A stretch of 64,000 nucleotides of DNA from Pseudogymnoascus destructans (GCF_001641265.1 NW_020167539.1:558001-622000), one strand, 5' to 3'. Positions 11,389-23,315 are shown, counted from the first letter of the stretch. Notes: generated by a model not told the origin, from the sequence alone. A program made the numbers and translations.

Positions 11389-13038
11389 ATGGGTGTCTTG
11401 GAGCTCCTAGAAAAGAATCGAACCGAGGCACGAGAGCGTCGTATGGCCCTCATTGCGGCTGAAGATGCAGCCGCCGCCGCCGTGAAGAAAGAGTATAGCC
11501 CAACCCAAGCTGTTGAACCAAAGCAGGACTCGTTGCGGCAGATAAAACCCACATACTCGGGTTTAAAGCCCGCGAAAAGGAGGAAAATCACTGGTAAATT
11601 AATACTGCCCAATGGCTGTCCAAGTATTCCAGGTTAACAATGCGACAGGTCCGTTGAACGACAAGGTTTCCGAGTCCCCAGCCAGTACGAGCGTACTAGG
11701 CAGACTCTCCGCCTCGCCTGGTTTAGAGGACGCTGTATTGAACGTTAAAATCCCCGAGTCTTCAGCTAGTCTGGACGTGCTGGGCACACTTTCCACCCCG
11801 CCTGATTCCAAGGATGCTGTAAGATATGGCCCCGGCCGAAAGGCTCCCAGGAAGAAAGCAATTGCTTCATACACAAACAAGCAGGCGGTCGACACACGGA
11901 TCCGGTCTTCCGAGTGGTACGAAAAAATAAATATGAGGGAGAAATACTCTCGTGGAGACTTGCAATCAGTGGCATATCTTCGTACACTGTGCCACAACTA
12001 TGTTTCTGCTAGTCACGGCAGTGAGCGCGAGAAGGCAGCTACAGAGATCCGTACGAAACTTCACGAAATGGAGTTTTTTCAATGCATTAGCGGCATAATA
12101 ATCAAGAAGTCAAGGATCTTGGAGGATGACGGATTACCCCGAATATTTGATAACCAAGATGGCGTCGACTTTCCCTTTGATCTGCGTGCGGATGCAAAGG
12201 CATTATATCTCCGCTGGATTGTAGGAGATCTTGATTCTCATCTCCTACGGGGTATAACGACTGAAAAGGGTCGGCTGGAAAGCGGTATGAAGCGTACCTC
12301 ACACAGGCTTGACAAGAAATATTCATTGAAAAGGTCAGCAAATGTGGTCGGCGATAACTGTCTTGTCAATGGCCAATGGTGGCCAAACCGAATTTGTGCT
12401 CTCAGGGATGGCGCGCATGGGGAGCAGGAAGCTGGAATCCATGGGCAGGTCGGAAAAGGAACCTACTCGGTGGTTGTGGCGCAGGGTGGTTATGCCGACG
12501 AAGACAAAGAAATGGTATGTTTCTCCGTCTACTAGTCCTTCAATTCCTATTTAAGTCATACCCATTTTCAATTCCTGTCTGAATTATACCCATCTTCATT
12601 TCCTATAGGAGCTATTCCTATCTTTCAGTTTCTTTACGAGTCATACCTACCTTCGATTCCCACAGGAGTCATACCTGATACTAAATACTAACATCCATAC
12701 TCTAGGCTATTGAATACTGTGGCACACAAAGCGAAAATTCGATTCCAACGAAGAACACCAAGCTTCTGCTGGAATCCTACGAATCAGAACAGCCTCTTCG
12801 AGTCCTCCGAGCAGAAAATAAGAGCTCCAAATTTGCACCGAAGAAGGGGATACGATATGATGGACTCTACACTGTCGTGGAATATACCATTCTGGACGCG
12901 GGCACTGCTATGTATCGATTCTCCCTTCGTCGCTGCAAAGACCAAGATCCAATACGTTACAGAGGCCCAGAGGCCAGGCCAACAGACCAAGAACTCAAAC
13001 AATATGCCCTCATTCGAGAAAGTCTGGGAATCGCGTAG
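11389..13038 (+). CDS. SRA-YDG (SET and RING associated) domain protein
   Basis: Exons 11389-11593, 11649-12514 and 12706-13038 give 467 residues. The C-terminal third (about residues 298-450) matches the SRA-YDG fold: VVGDN, a glycine/histidine loop (HGEQEAGIHGQ), SVVVAQGGYADEDKE, PLRVLRAENK, and the signature YDGLYTVVEY with following FSLRRC. The N-terminal 290 residues are low in recognisable motifs apart from an Ala-rich helix and basic patches (KPAKRRKIT). SRA domains in UHRF1, SUVH and bacterial McrBC-type proteins bind methylated or hydroxymethylated DNA and act in the nucleus. No SET or RING domain is present here. Intron 1 skips an in-frame TAA that direct reading would meet. A role in reading modified DNA is inferred from family, not shown. 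Confidence 0.85.
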
Positions 13039-13414
13039 GAATGTTTTCTGATGTTACAGTGCGATTGAGTCCTTTCAGAATATGCTATTACGGGCCGTAC
13101 GTTATGGCTCGAGAGTGCCTAATACCGACGGGTTGTATTATTATATACTAATTTGCTCTGCTGCGTGGGTTTCTGCTGATGACGGAGTGTATGATACCAA
13201 GGGATTCTCTTTTATACCAACCAGCTATGCCGCATGGAATTCTCTTATTATTCATGGAATGCTTAAATAGACTATGCAATGAACGCGAGAGCTTTATTAC
13301 TCCATATTTGTTGTCTTTGTGAGGCTGGAAAGTATGACGAGTATGTTGTTCTCTTGGTAATTATGCCAGAAGCTCATGGCTATTGAGAGCTGCCCACTCC
13401 CCTATTTGGCGTTG
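13039..13414. other. Convergent intergenic spacer, nothing seen
   Basis: The 376 bp between the 3' ends of the SRA gene and the SFR1-like gene contain no supported feature. Confidence 0.45.
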
Positions 13415-14330
13415 TTAATCTATCCACATTTGATGTTCCTTGCTGTAGCCGATCACCTCGGGCTCGACATTCAGCGACCTCAGCATCATTGACATCGTGA
13501 ACTCCTAAAAGCGAATTGTTACTCATATCCACCACTATCACTGCCATTGAGACTTACATGGTCATTCAAATCCTCAGCATCATCACCCCCCCCACGTGCC
13601 TTCCTCTCATTCTGCGTCTCCAGCTCGATGTCGGCCCCTGCATCTGTATCACTCCTTCCATCGCAGTCATCCATTTCACCACGGGAGTCTTGCTCGAACC
13701 CGGCATTAAACTCGTTTTGAAACTCCTGCTGTTTTTCCTGCATCTCCTTCCACGCCTGTGGACCTCCCATCCTGTAACGAATCATTACCCACTTCATTCA
13801 TAACTTGACTTGTGAGCTTGGGATTTAGATTCCATCACATACCTGTTTATCTTGTCCTTGGCACTGCCAAAAAGCTCCTCTGCTGCTTGACGGCTGGCTG
13901 ATTTCCATCGTTCTGTCAAGCGTAGAAGCTCGCTATCCACTTCCCCGCCACTTGATCCAGCCTCTGATGGACCATGCTCGATTTTGTAAGCTTGCTCACA
14001 TAGGTGTAGCTCTTCTGTCAAGACGTGAAGTTTGTTCTTTAGTTGGCGCTGGGCCTTCACAAGTGCCGCAATCTCCAATTGGGTGTCTGAAGTGTCTGGG
14101 GATCTTGATGAAAGGCCGACGCCTTGTTGCCGCTTGTATGGGAAAGATGAAGGACCCCGTGCCTTAGGGGAGGCCGTTTGGTCAAGTTGTGTTCTGCCAA
14201 GGTCACTGGGCTGGCCCTGAGAATCTCCACTTGGCTTTCCTGGTGTGGCGCGAAACGGAGATCGAAAGGGTCTTGATAACGCAGCTGCAGTGGAGTCTGC
14301 ACGGCGTCGCTTTGCGTCTTGAGCAGACAT
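13415..14330 (-). CDS. sfr1: SFR1/Mei5-like recombination mediator (Swi5 partner)
   Basis: Exons in coding order 14330-13843, 13771-13558 and 13504-13415 give 263 residues. The N-terminal half is disordered and Ser/Pro/Arg-rich (SRPFRSPFRATPGKPSG). A coiled-coil block follows (ALVKAQRQLKNKLHVLTEEL), then the conserved tail with LTERWKSASRQAAEELF, GGPQAWKEMQEKQQ and FTMSMMLRSLNVEPEVIGY. This order is the Sfr1/Mei5/Dds20 family pattern. With Swi5 it loads or stabilises Rad51/Dmd1-type recombinase filaments during homologous repair and meiosis. It lies on the same strand as, and just downstream of, HRD3 (273-bp gap). Confidence 0.85.
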
Positions 14331-14603
14331 GCCGATAAGTACTGGGAAGTGTCCATAGATTTACTTTGTGGTGGAACTTTTTTTTTTATAGAGGTATCGA
14401 ACAAACACGGGGAGATGCGCGAGCGAACCCCCGCTATAAACCATTTGTCTCGCTTCACTTCACAGTCATCTTTTACCACATACATAACAGTAACTTCTTG
14501 ATTTAATATAGAATACAGTAATTGTGAATCCATCGACCAACTACAGGATGCAGAATAGAGCTTCAATAATCAAACAGCTAGAGCTCTTCCTTCTCTACCA
14601 TCC

Positions 14604-17297
14604 TTAGTGGCCTACTCCTCCTGCGGCCCACTGTGCAAATGCAGGATCGCCGTTTCTAGGGAACACGCCCCCATCTGGTTGTGCTTGTTGTCCGCCAACA
14701 GGTTGATTCCCTTGACCATTCTGCCTATGAGCCAGCTGTCGCTGTTGCCGATAGTATATAAGCCAGACAAGAGCACCTGCCAACGCGATTATAATGAAAC
14801 TCTCGACTATACCATCGTCAATGACATCATCATACATCCCATCATCAGCTCCATGTGTTGGATCATTGCGATGAAGCAGATCGTCTTCTTCATAATCCAT
14901 GTATTGGAGGCGGTCATCTTCCATGAAATTGTTAATCCATTCGGAAAGGGACCACTGTTTCGAGGGCGCTAATGCTTGTTAACAGCAAATCATCAACACG
15001 CTAAAAAAAGCATTGGAACTTACCAGGTTCATATCGGATCGAGTTGACCCTTCCGTGAGTCAAAGTATTCCATGCGCTTCTCAAGCGAAGCTTCAATAAG
15101 CTGAGCGTAACTGGGAAGTATGCTTCATCGTTTGTTTCCAGTGCTTCGTCGTAGAATCGTTTTGCGAGATGAAAGTCCTGTATTAACCCGATGCCATTTT
15201 CGTGCATCCAGCCCAGATTGTAGAGAGCCTGAGCACTTTGATGAAATTCGGAAGCCGCAGTGTAACATGCAGCGGCTTTCTCCACGTCAGGCTCGGAGCC
15301 AATGCCATTAAGGTAATAGTCGCCCATCTTGACCATGGAGTCAATGTTATTTTGCTTTGCAGACCGGGTCCAGTAGACCAAAGCCAGGCCTGGGTTTTCA
15401 AGCAGTGTTGATCTCGGCTTGGAAATTGGGGAGAGGGTTGACAGTTTCAGAATGGAATTTTCCTGGTCGAGGAGATATGCCACATTCGCCTGGCCTCTCT
15501 CATACCCTTGTTCTGCCGTCATCATATAGTCAAGAAGAGCCAATTCTGGGTCGCCATTTGCGTAAGCTTCGTTTGCTTCGGCAAATGAAGAGAGTAGCGG
15601 CTCCGCCTTTTCACAAACGGTCTTGTAGTAAGCAGCCGCGAGGCCGCAAGAACGATCCCGGCCTATGCCAAAGTTCGCAATTTCAGCGAGGTAGTAGTAA
15701 GCTTCAATATTACCATATCTCGCCGCTAGTTCAAAGTAGCTTCTGGCAATTTGAACGTCCTCAGTCCGTCCCTGGTCCAAGTGCAACTTGCCAAGGTTAA
15801 CTTGAGCTGGGGCGTAATCCTGCTCAGCAGCCGCTCTGAATAAATCCGCGGCCTTGGGTGCATCCTTGGAAACCTTCAAGCCATGAAGATACATCAAGCC
15901 TAGACCGTTTGCTGACCCTGCGTCCCCTCCAGTGATTCCTCGCCGGAACCAGTGTAGTGCCTTATCATAGTTTATATCGACGCCCTCTCCCCTCATATAC
16001 ATCCGGCCGAGATAGCCAGCGGCGTTGCATGCAAACTTCTCGATATCGGGCTTATCCGTAGTTTCCACTTTAGTCCCGTCTCGTTTCCAATATTGTCCGA
16101 CGACAGCCTGGAAATATTTTCGTGCCGCCTTCATGTCGCGATTGAGGCCCTTCTGACCATTATAGTGTATGCGACCCAAACTGAATGTAGCCTTGAAGTC
16201 GCCCTTTCCAGACATCAAATCGAGATACTCGAGAACATCGTCTAACGCTGCATGGGCATCCAGGCCTCCTTCCCCGCGCTGCGAGTTCATGCCTGCACTG
16301 GACGCGCTCGCACCTTCGCCATAGACTCCTCCATCATAATCTGCTAGGCTGTAGGAGTCTGGTACCCAGGCCTTCCCCCCTGGTTCATCGGATCGATACC
16401 ATGCGATTGCCTTGTCAGCCACTTTCTTATAATAAGTAACTGCTTCATCACAATTACGCGAGGTTCCGATTCCATTTTGATAGCGAAATGCAACCGTCAT
16501 TTCCGATTTGCTATGGCCAGCCTGAGCCGCAAATGTATGATGTAGTAAGGCTTTGGCTGGATCCCGTCGTACAACTCCACCAACACCTGTTGCGTACATA
16601 AACCCAATCATATGTTGGGCCGAGCTATTGCCGGAGAGAGTCGCAAGCTGCGAATACCTCTGCAATGACTCTGTGAGGTTCTTCGGATAAGAGAAATTGC
16701 CGTAGAAGCTCATCTGCGCCAGAAGATATATGGCATCAGAATTGTTGTACTTCGCGGACTCTCTGAGTAAAGCCACGCCATCTGACAGGGGACCAGTCAG
16801 GGTCTGCCCGCCATCCTTCCCGTTAGCCCCTTGATCGGATGTCCCCTGGTCGGTTGGAGGCGCGCCGACATATAGTTGTGATATTAATTCGCCAAGGTAG
16901 TAAAGAGCGGTAGTAGGAAATCGGGATGTCTTGAGAGAAGAATATCGGCTGTTCCCTGTCTCTAATGGCTCCAAGAAGGACAATGCTTCTCCGACGAGAC
17001 CTAAGAAGACGGTGATCAATAAATATTATCAAAGTAATTGAAGAGCTCGCACCTTGATAGTACTCCGTGCCATGCTCGCCGTGTTCGTTTTGGGGGGCTG
17101 AAAGACCAGTTGGGGCCGAATCGCTGTTCGAACTCAGGTCGTTGGCTTCGGCATGGACGTTTGTCGGTTGAGTATGAGCTGTAACATATATTACCTGTAA
17201 AAGTACTATATCTTGTCAGTGGGTGGCAGATACGGCTGCTCAACAGTTCCGACGTACATATGATGAACGGCATACGCCGTTGGCAGTATCCCTTCAT
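14604..17297 (-). CDS. hrd3: ERAD component HRD3/SEL1L (Sel1-repeat membrane protein)
   Basis: ER-membrane partner of the HRD1 ubiquitin ligase; it receives misfolded lumenal proteins for retrotranslocation. Exons in coding order 17297-17258, 17205-17053, 17000-15024 and 14968-14604 give 844 residues (yeast Hrd3 is 833). A signal peptide (RRMPFIILLLQVIYVTA) appears when intron 1 ends at the TATAG acceptor before 17205; the next AG breaks the frame. Many Sel1 repeats follow (for example AQHMIGFMYATGVGGV, NAAGYLGRMYMRGEGVDI, QALYNLGWMHENGIGL). Near the C-terminus there is an acidic region, one transmembrane helix (SFIIIALAGALVWLIYY) and a Gln-rich cytosolic tail. Confidence 0.94.
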
Positions 17298-17726
17298 GTT
17301 GCAAGCTCCCTGATGTAGCTTCTAATCATTCACCAAGGAGGTCATCCCGCAGTGCTGAACGACTCAAAATGCATCACAGCATGTAGATTCAGTTGTGTCA
17401 TGCCAACAACTTCTATATTCGTGGCAATAATGAAGCATTCTGCCGAACTGCACCAGCCCACGATCTGTTCCAAGTCCAAGCTGTCATCATCTATAAGCCG
17501 CAATTGGGTTAACATTTATCCGGTACGGATCAGCGTCACAACACAACTACAACCTTCACATCCAACCCACATAACTAAAGCCTGCTCGAAATATACACTT
17601 GATGAGGGATGTAATATTGTAATACAAGGCCCTTTTTATTGAGTTACAAACTATGAACAATTCTTAGTTAAACAATTCACTTTACATGGGAGAATTGAGA
17701 ATGGAAAATTCGAGGTGATAATTTAG
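17298..17726. other. Intergenic region between hrd3 and the WD40 gene, nothing seen
   Basis: The 429 bp lie downstream of the WD40 gene and upstream of hrd3 on the same strand. No ORF, RNA or repeat is supported. Confidence 0.45.
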
Positions 17727-19201
17727 CTACCCGTCGAACTTCCATGCCTTTATCTGCCCGTCCTCGCCACCAGTTATGATCATGCGAAACTATGCACCGT
17801 TAATTAATGTATTAAGCAGCTGGAAAGTATGACAAACCTCGTCTAAGAAGCAGAATGAGCGTACGACCTCCCCACCATGGCCACCAGATAACGTAACAGG
17901 TGACTCGGTCGAGATTGCCCAAGGGGGACTATTTTTAAGCTGCACAAGGCTAAAATTTGACTGGCTATATTGACTGGTCAGCATCTGGAAAGTATACGCC
18001 GCATGTTCCAAGAACCGGCAAGTCAATCAGTGGAAACAATGCCCGCAGCCTATTGCTTACCTGTGACTCCCAATGCCAACAACACCTCCATTGGGTCTAC
18101 CAAACACACTTGCCACATATTCACATCCAAGGCTTTCTCGTAAATCGCCAAACTGAGTTGATGGTGGCTCTTCAACGCTGGCTTCTGTGTTTGTTATCAT
18201 TGGATATATGGCAAATTTCTCATCATGCGACAATGCGAATATGTCAAGGTTATTGAGAAATCCTGCCTTGTGGATGGACGAGCCATGATTTAGTGTTTGG
18301 TGAAGAGCATCTTCCTCCTCAAGTATCGTCGTGTTGTACAGGTTAACAAGCCCATCCGTTGACCCTGACAACAGCATAGACGTCTCGGTGGGATGGTATT
18401 GAAGCTGCCAGGTACCATAGTCAGTCATAAGTAAAGCCTGGGTGTTTGGGCACCACGCGGATCGAAGATTACCTCTGTAACATCATCGTTGTGGCTTTCT
18501 GTGTATTGAAGCCTTGGGGCATTGAGGCTTCGGGTGTCCCTTCGTCCAGTAAGTAAAAAGCCATGCAGATATCTATCACATGACATGTACATACCATATA
18601 ATAACCTCTGCTTGGCCATTGGTAAGTTCCGTGCCCGCTGCAACTGCATATGCATCTTTGCATGTTGCGAGAGACAATATGGGGGCGTTGTGTCCTGGTG
18701 GTCTTGTCAGTCATAGTTATGCGGGGAGTGGGTTTTGCAGATGATCGGCGGTCTCCCATCTTCTGATGAACTAGGAGGGCGTATAATGCAGAAAATATGC
18801 TGGGTTCGGTATCTGGAAAGCAGGGTATGAAACGGGGTTCGCGGATCTCCTGTTCGAGGTTGCCAGGTGGAATTATCGAAAGAAAGCACACAAGTCTTAC
18901 CAGTCCCTATTTGAGCTACTCGCGACTGCTGTCGCAAGTCCAGAATCGTTACCTTGCCGTCTCTCCCTGCAGTGCACACAATGGAGCCTTGGTGATCGAG
19001 AGCCTCGAGGCACGTGACCTCCGGATTAAGTGTCGGTACGCTGTACACTGGTCCTTGTTGAAGATTTGATGGATCGAAGAGGCGCACTGTGTCGTCAGAG
19101 GAGATGGAGACGATGCCACCAGCGACGGGCACTATGTCGTAGACATAGGTGCCAGATGGTTGCTCAATGGCAAAAGAATCAGTGGCATCCAAGGTATACA
19201 T
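17727..19201 (-). CDS. WDR89-like WD40 repeat protein
   Basis: Exons in coding order 19201-18901, 18694-18595, 18539-18473, 18404-18061, 17949-17838 and 17789-17727 give 328 residues. WD-repeat units are visible: VYDIVPVAGGIVSISSDDT, CLEALDHQGSIVCTAGRDG, the GHNAPILSLA and ESHNDDVTEL blades, LLSGSTDGLVNLYN, and a last blade ending IITGGEDGQIKAWKFDG. The order fits one beta-propeller of the WDR89 family, whose function is poorly known. The start chosen is the first ATG at 19201. The frame is open a little further upstream into a palindrome (19230-19265), but only through a non-ATG codon, so the N-terminus could have been altered there. Confidence 0.85.
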
Positions 19202-19229
19202 ATTTTGGTTGACCTTGAACTGCAACTGG

Positions 19230-19265
19230 CAAGAATTGTTTGTATGTCCATACAAACAATTCTTG
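19230..19265. repeat. Perfect 17-bp inverted repeat at the 5' end of the WD40 gene
   Basis: Arms CAAGAATTGTTTGTATG and its exact complement are separated by TC, able to form a hairpin in DNA or RNA. It lies 29 bp upstream of the chosen ATG, so it would fall in the 5' leader. It could be the footprint of a small inverted-repeat element or a regulatory palindrome. Confidence 0.8.
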
Positions 19266-19314
19266 TCTCTGGCGGCGAGCTGTGGCCATAGCTGAGGAGA
19301 GAGCAGATGGAGAT

Positions 19315-19470
19315 AACGTGGGGTGGGGGTGGGACCCGGGGGGGGTGTGGCCTGGGTGGCCTGGGGGTGGTGGCCTGGGTGTGTGTGGCCTGGGGGGTGG
19401 CCTGGGGGGTGGCCTGAGTGTGTGTGGCCTGGGGGGTGGCCTGGGTGTGTGTGGCCTGGGGGGGTGGCCT
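19315..19470. repeat. G-rich minisatellite (GGGTGGCCTGGG type)
   Basis: Irregular repeats of GGGGTGGCCTGGG and GTGTGTGTGGCCTGG fill about 150 bp. The plus strand has many runs of three or more G and could form G-quadruplexes. It lies in the shared promoter region of the WD40 and phosphatase genes. Confidence 0.9.
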
Positions 19471-19572
19471 GAGTGATGTGTGTGCTTTGTTTTGCCGTCG
19501 CCTCTCTGGGAGCTGCTACCCGCCGTACCGCCCGTACCTGTCATGAGCTTATACCCCACTCAGTCTACCCTA

Positions 19573-19808
19573 ACTCTGGTACTGGTTATGGACTGGCTAT
19601 GCTGTGGTTATGGACTGGCTATGCTCTGGCTATACTGGTTATGGACTGGCTATGCTGGTTATGGACTGGCTATGCTGGTTATGGACTGGCTATGCTGGCT
19701 ATGGACTGGCTATGGGAGTGGTTATGGACCGGCTATGCTGGCTATGGACTGGCTATGTGGTTATGGAGTGGTTATGGACCGGCTATGCTGGCTATGGACT
19801 GGCTATGG
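19573..19808. repeat. Minisatellite, about 20-bp units (GGTTATGGACTGGCTATGCT)
   Basis: About eleven imperfect copies of a unit close to GGTTATGGACTGGCTATGCT. It reads open in more than one frame (YGLAMLVMDW repeats), but this is a by-product of the repeat, not evidence for a protein. Confidence 0.92.
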
Positions 19809-19907
19809 CAAACTCCTTACACCTCATGTATTACGTATAATGGTGCGGTGCTCCGTATATACGGTGCTATACTCCGTACTCGCCTCGCACAGCTACTGAG
19901 ACAACGT

Positions 19908-20000
19908 AGCCCCCCGTAGCCCCCTAGCCCCCGTAGCCCTCGTAGCCCTCGTAGCCCCCGTAGCCCCCGTAGCCCCCCCCGTAGCCCCCGTTAGTGCCCC
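19908..20000. repeat. CCCCCGTAG nonamer array
   Basis: About nine or more copies of a GTAGCCCCC or GTAGCCCTC unit, C-rich on the plus strand. It is adjacent to the other two minisatellites. Confidence 0.9.
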
Positions 20001-20071
20001 CGTCTCCTGTCTCTCTTTCTCAACGGATAGGGGTCTCTAATAGGTCCAACACGCCCAATACGTCCAACATA

Positions 20072-20147
20072 GCCTAACATGGCTTAACACGCTCTAATAC
20101 ATTTGTATTAGAGCGTTTGTATTAGAGCGTGTTAAGCCATGTTAGGC
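20072..20147. mobile_element. Small MITE-like element with about 30-bp perfect terminal inverted repeats
   Basis: Arms 20070-20100 and 20119-20149 are perfect complements over 31 bp, including a TA at each outer end that would be the target duplication. The 18-bp loop repeats part of the arm (TGTATTAGAGCG). The size (about 76 bp plus TA) is very small for a MITE, so it may be a deletion remnant or foldback sequence. Confidence 0.65.
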
Positions 20148-20149
20148 TA

Positions 20150-20576
20150 ATAGGATGGCTTCAAGGCAGATTATGTGTGATGTGACTGCTGCACTGACCA
20201 CTCATGTCACTAATCAAACCCCAACGTCGCCAACCTGCTTTGCCTTCCTTCCAACCACCACCACCACCACCGAAATCCTATCAAAACTCAACCCCAGTAC
20301 CTCAACTGCGCGCAACTGGGAGTTGTTGAGGACAAATATCATCAGCTGCGTCGCTCATTTATCCACCGTCCCTTGTCTTCGCCAATTGTCGCGACTCAAC
20401 CCAAACCCGCGAGCTAATCTGCCGAGATCTCCACCCTCTCCTTATTACGCGCCCAGCCACATCCCGCCTCGGGTCAACCGAGCGACGAGTGCGGTGGTGA
20501 GCCTGGATCAAGACGAGGCATCAACAGCAATCACGGCGCATCACGGTAGGTCTATCGAGGCCTCAAGTCGCCCTCG
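20150..20576. other. Leader/promoter region of the PSR1-like gene
   Basis: Open for 141 codons in one frame from 20155, but composition is Ser/Thr/Pro-rich without motifs and the frame does not join the phosphatase. Treated as 5' untranslated or promoter sequence. Confidence 0.4.
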
Positions 20577-22501
20577 ATGAGTAATGAGGTCGCTCAGCCG
20601 GTTGAGCATGAATCCGTTCGCTCATCTACAGTAGAGCAGAAGAACGGTTACACATCGAAAGCTTCCACCACACCGAACCATTGTAAGCATCGCACCTCTC
20701 CTCCCTGCTTACGAGCATAAATCCATGTTGGCATCCAATTTATTGGGATTCATCGATGGTTGATCAACTGTGTTCACCAGGCTAACATCATCTCCACTTC
20801 AGTCGCCGACAGCCAACGAGACCAGACTTCAAACGAGCCCGACCTGACCTCCGTTCCAGTTGGAGACGAATCATCAGTCACAACAAGCGACACACTAAAG
20901 AGGAATCATACCCTCCTGCATGTGCTCTCGCGATCATCGTCGCACAAGATACAGCCTTCGCCGACAGCGACAGCCCTCAGTGGAGCCACAGCCAGCGATC
21001 CAACTAGCAGCATAGGGGGAGGTTCACGGAAATCCAACTCCAGCATCATCGGCGAGAAGCGCAACGGCAGTTTATCGAGCAGTAAGAGATCGACACCTGC
21101 AGCTGCTGAAAGCACACCGGCGACAGTTAATGCTACATCTTCTCAATCAGCACAAATGCAAAAGCCAAAGAAGTCTCGAGGTTTCTTGTCTTTTCTGAAC
21201 TGCTGCGGCGTTCCCGACAGTGCGAATGGGATCGACCCGGAAGAACCAGCTCTCCCTGTAAAGCCGACTACGTCAACCACTTCTCAAGCTAGGGTCACGA
21301 CACCAAGCAAACCAGTGTCAAGCGTCCCCGACGTAACCACAAGCCATAAATCTGCGCAACAACCGGAAAAGGCGGCCATGGTCCCAAATACGACCCCTGG
21401 CGATGATCGGCCATCTGTTGAAGGAACTGGTGTCAAACAATCACAAACTGTCGCTGAGCAGCATGCCAACTCAAAGGATTCTCGTAACCAGCCGCTACCT
21501 GCTATACCACGAGATGCCGAGGAACCGGTCGCAGACACAAACGCTCTCGGTGCATCAAACCCTGTAGTATTTGTCCAGGCGCCAACTCCGATAATTCCCC
21601 AACAAGACCGCAGCATTCCCATCTTATCTCAGAATGCCACAAACAATGAGGTTGATACGAAAGTTCACATGGGCGACTCTGGAGAGGGTAACACCACCAA
21701 AGACGTAGAAGGAAATCAACAGACGAATACAGCGGATATAACGTTACCCCCACCTCCCGCGATAGCTGGAGCAGGCACCAACAGCGATGCACTAAGTCAG
21801 ACCCAGGGACCGTCTGTTGTTGATACTGTTGAAGAAAAGCAGCAGTGGCTGCTACCTCCAATTGAACCAAGGTTTAACGGGAAAAAATGTTTGGTTCTTG
21901 ATCTCGATGAAACGTTGGTGCACAGCAGCTTCAAGGTATTTGCGTCCATCACAAGGCTTCACCCATCATAATGCTGACAATATCCCAGATTTTGCACCAG
22001 GCAGATTTTACGATTCCGGTAGAAATTGAGGGACAGTATCACAATGTCTATGTCATTAAGCGCCCTGGAGTAGACCAGTTCATGAAGCGTGTCGGCGAGT
22101 TATATGAGGTAGTGGTGTTCACAGCATCCGTTTCCAAGGTTAGTAAATCTGCTTCTAGTTGTCCACAGATGAAATCTGACATCATATAGTATGGCGATCC
22201 CCTATTGGATCAACTCGACATACACAACGTTGTCCACCACCGCCTTTTTCGAGAGAGCTGTTACAACCATCAAGGCAACTACGTTAAAGACCTGTCCCAG
22301 GTTGGCCGCGATCTACGAGAGACTATTATCATCGACAATTCGCCAACGTCGTACATATTCCACCCTCAGCATGCTGTACCCATAAGCAGCTGGTTTTCGG
22401 ACGCCCATGACAATGAGCTACTGGATTTGATACCTGTTCTCGAAGATCTTGCAGGGTCCCAAGTACGCGATGTCAGTCTGGTACTGGACGTTGCTCTTTA
22501 A
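20577..22501 (+). CDS. psr1: PSR1/SCP-type HAD phosphatase (NIF/CTD phosphatase-like)
   Basis: Exons 20577-20682, 20803-21935, 21989-22138 and 22190-22501 give 566 residues. The first about 380 residues are disordered and Ser/Thr/Pro-rich. They contain the short cysteine-bearing block KKSRGFLSFLNCCGVPD (about 170-185), like the palmitoylated region of yeast Psr1/Psr2. The C-terminal 170 residues are an FCP1-homology (NIF) HAD domain. It has KCLVLDLDETLVHSSFK with the DxDxT catalytic motif, VYVIKRPGVDQFM, VVVFTASVSKYGDPLLD, and the last motif IIIDNSPTSYIFHPQHAVPI. Psr phosphatases act at the plasma membrane in sodium-stress and Whi2 signalling. The fungal orthologue's exact role is inferred. 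Confidence 0.93.
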
Positions 22502-23315
22502 CTTTCTTAAAGTATGCATTCTTGCAACTTGGCCTCATAGCGGATGGAGTTCGGTTGACATCTTCAATTCTATTATAGGATGTACGTTTAATATTTATAA
22601 TCAGCATGGGACACAACTCGCTGAGTAGGCGAACGTCAGGAAATTAAACGCATCAATTCCGAGGAGGAGCAGATGGGTCGTCTGTGGAGGGACGTCGGTT
22701 GACGGAGGAGAGGCCTATTTCACCAAGTTCCAAGCTGGCCAAATTCAGACTGGCTATGGAGAAGGATGAGGATTATATCTCCATCTAATAACCAGAGGCA
22801 TTGAGAATCGTTTCTGTACTTTCATTTTTGCGACTCATCGAGCGATTTCCCCTTGTTATTTCACAGCTCTCTTTCGAAAACATAGGGACGCGTACACATT
22901 GATATACCCGTGTAAGACTACATTCACCTTTTAGTGAAATATAGTTATCCGTTTCAGCCAGCAGGTGGACTTACTTTCATTGCATAGACCGTCTCGTCGT
23001 GACTATAGTACCTGTAACCAGCCCAGCCTGTTTTATACTTGGCGGCCACCAGATCAGCCCCTTTCTCCATTTATTCCGATTAGATTAGATTGTCGGAAGC
23101 TACAGCAAAAGTGGACTTGGTCGGATAATCGAAGTGCCGCGCCGCACAGTAGTGCGTTTTAAGTGGGCACTATGTCCGTAATCGTGGCCTCAATTATAAC
23201 GCAGCATCAATCCTATCAAACAGCCTTGAGATTCAAACTCAGAACGCCATACCCAAACCGTTTTCGTTCTCGAGTCATAGGTCGCTCCCATCTACACAAA
23301 CCATCACCCCGAATA
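22502..23315. other. Intergenic region, nothing seen
   Basis: The 814 bp carry the 3' flank of the phosphatase gene and the promoter of SBH1. Only short unsupported ORFs are present. Confidence 0.45.

Noticed and set aside
19473..19919. Overlapping ORFs of 139-148 codons with YGLAMLVMDW repeats
   Set aside because: They are read-through of a 20-bp minisatellite in several frames at once; no protein family or splice context supports them.
20155..20580. 141-codon ORF before the PSR1-like gene as an extra first exon
   Set aside because: Stops just after the chosen ATG in another frame and has no splice junction joining it to the phosphatase.
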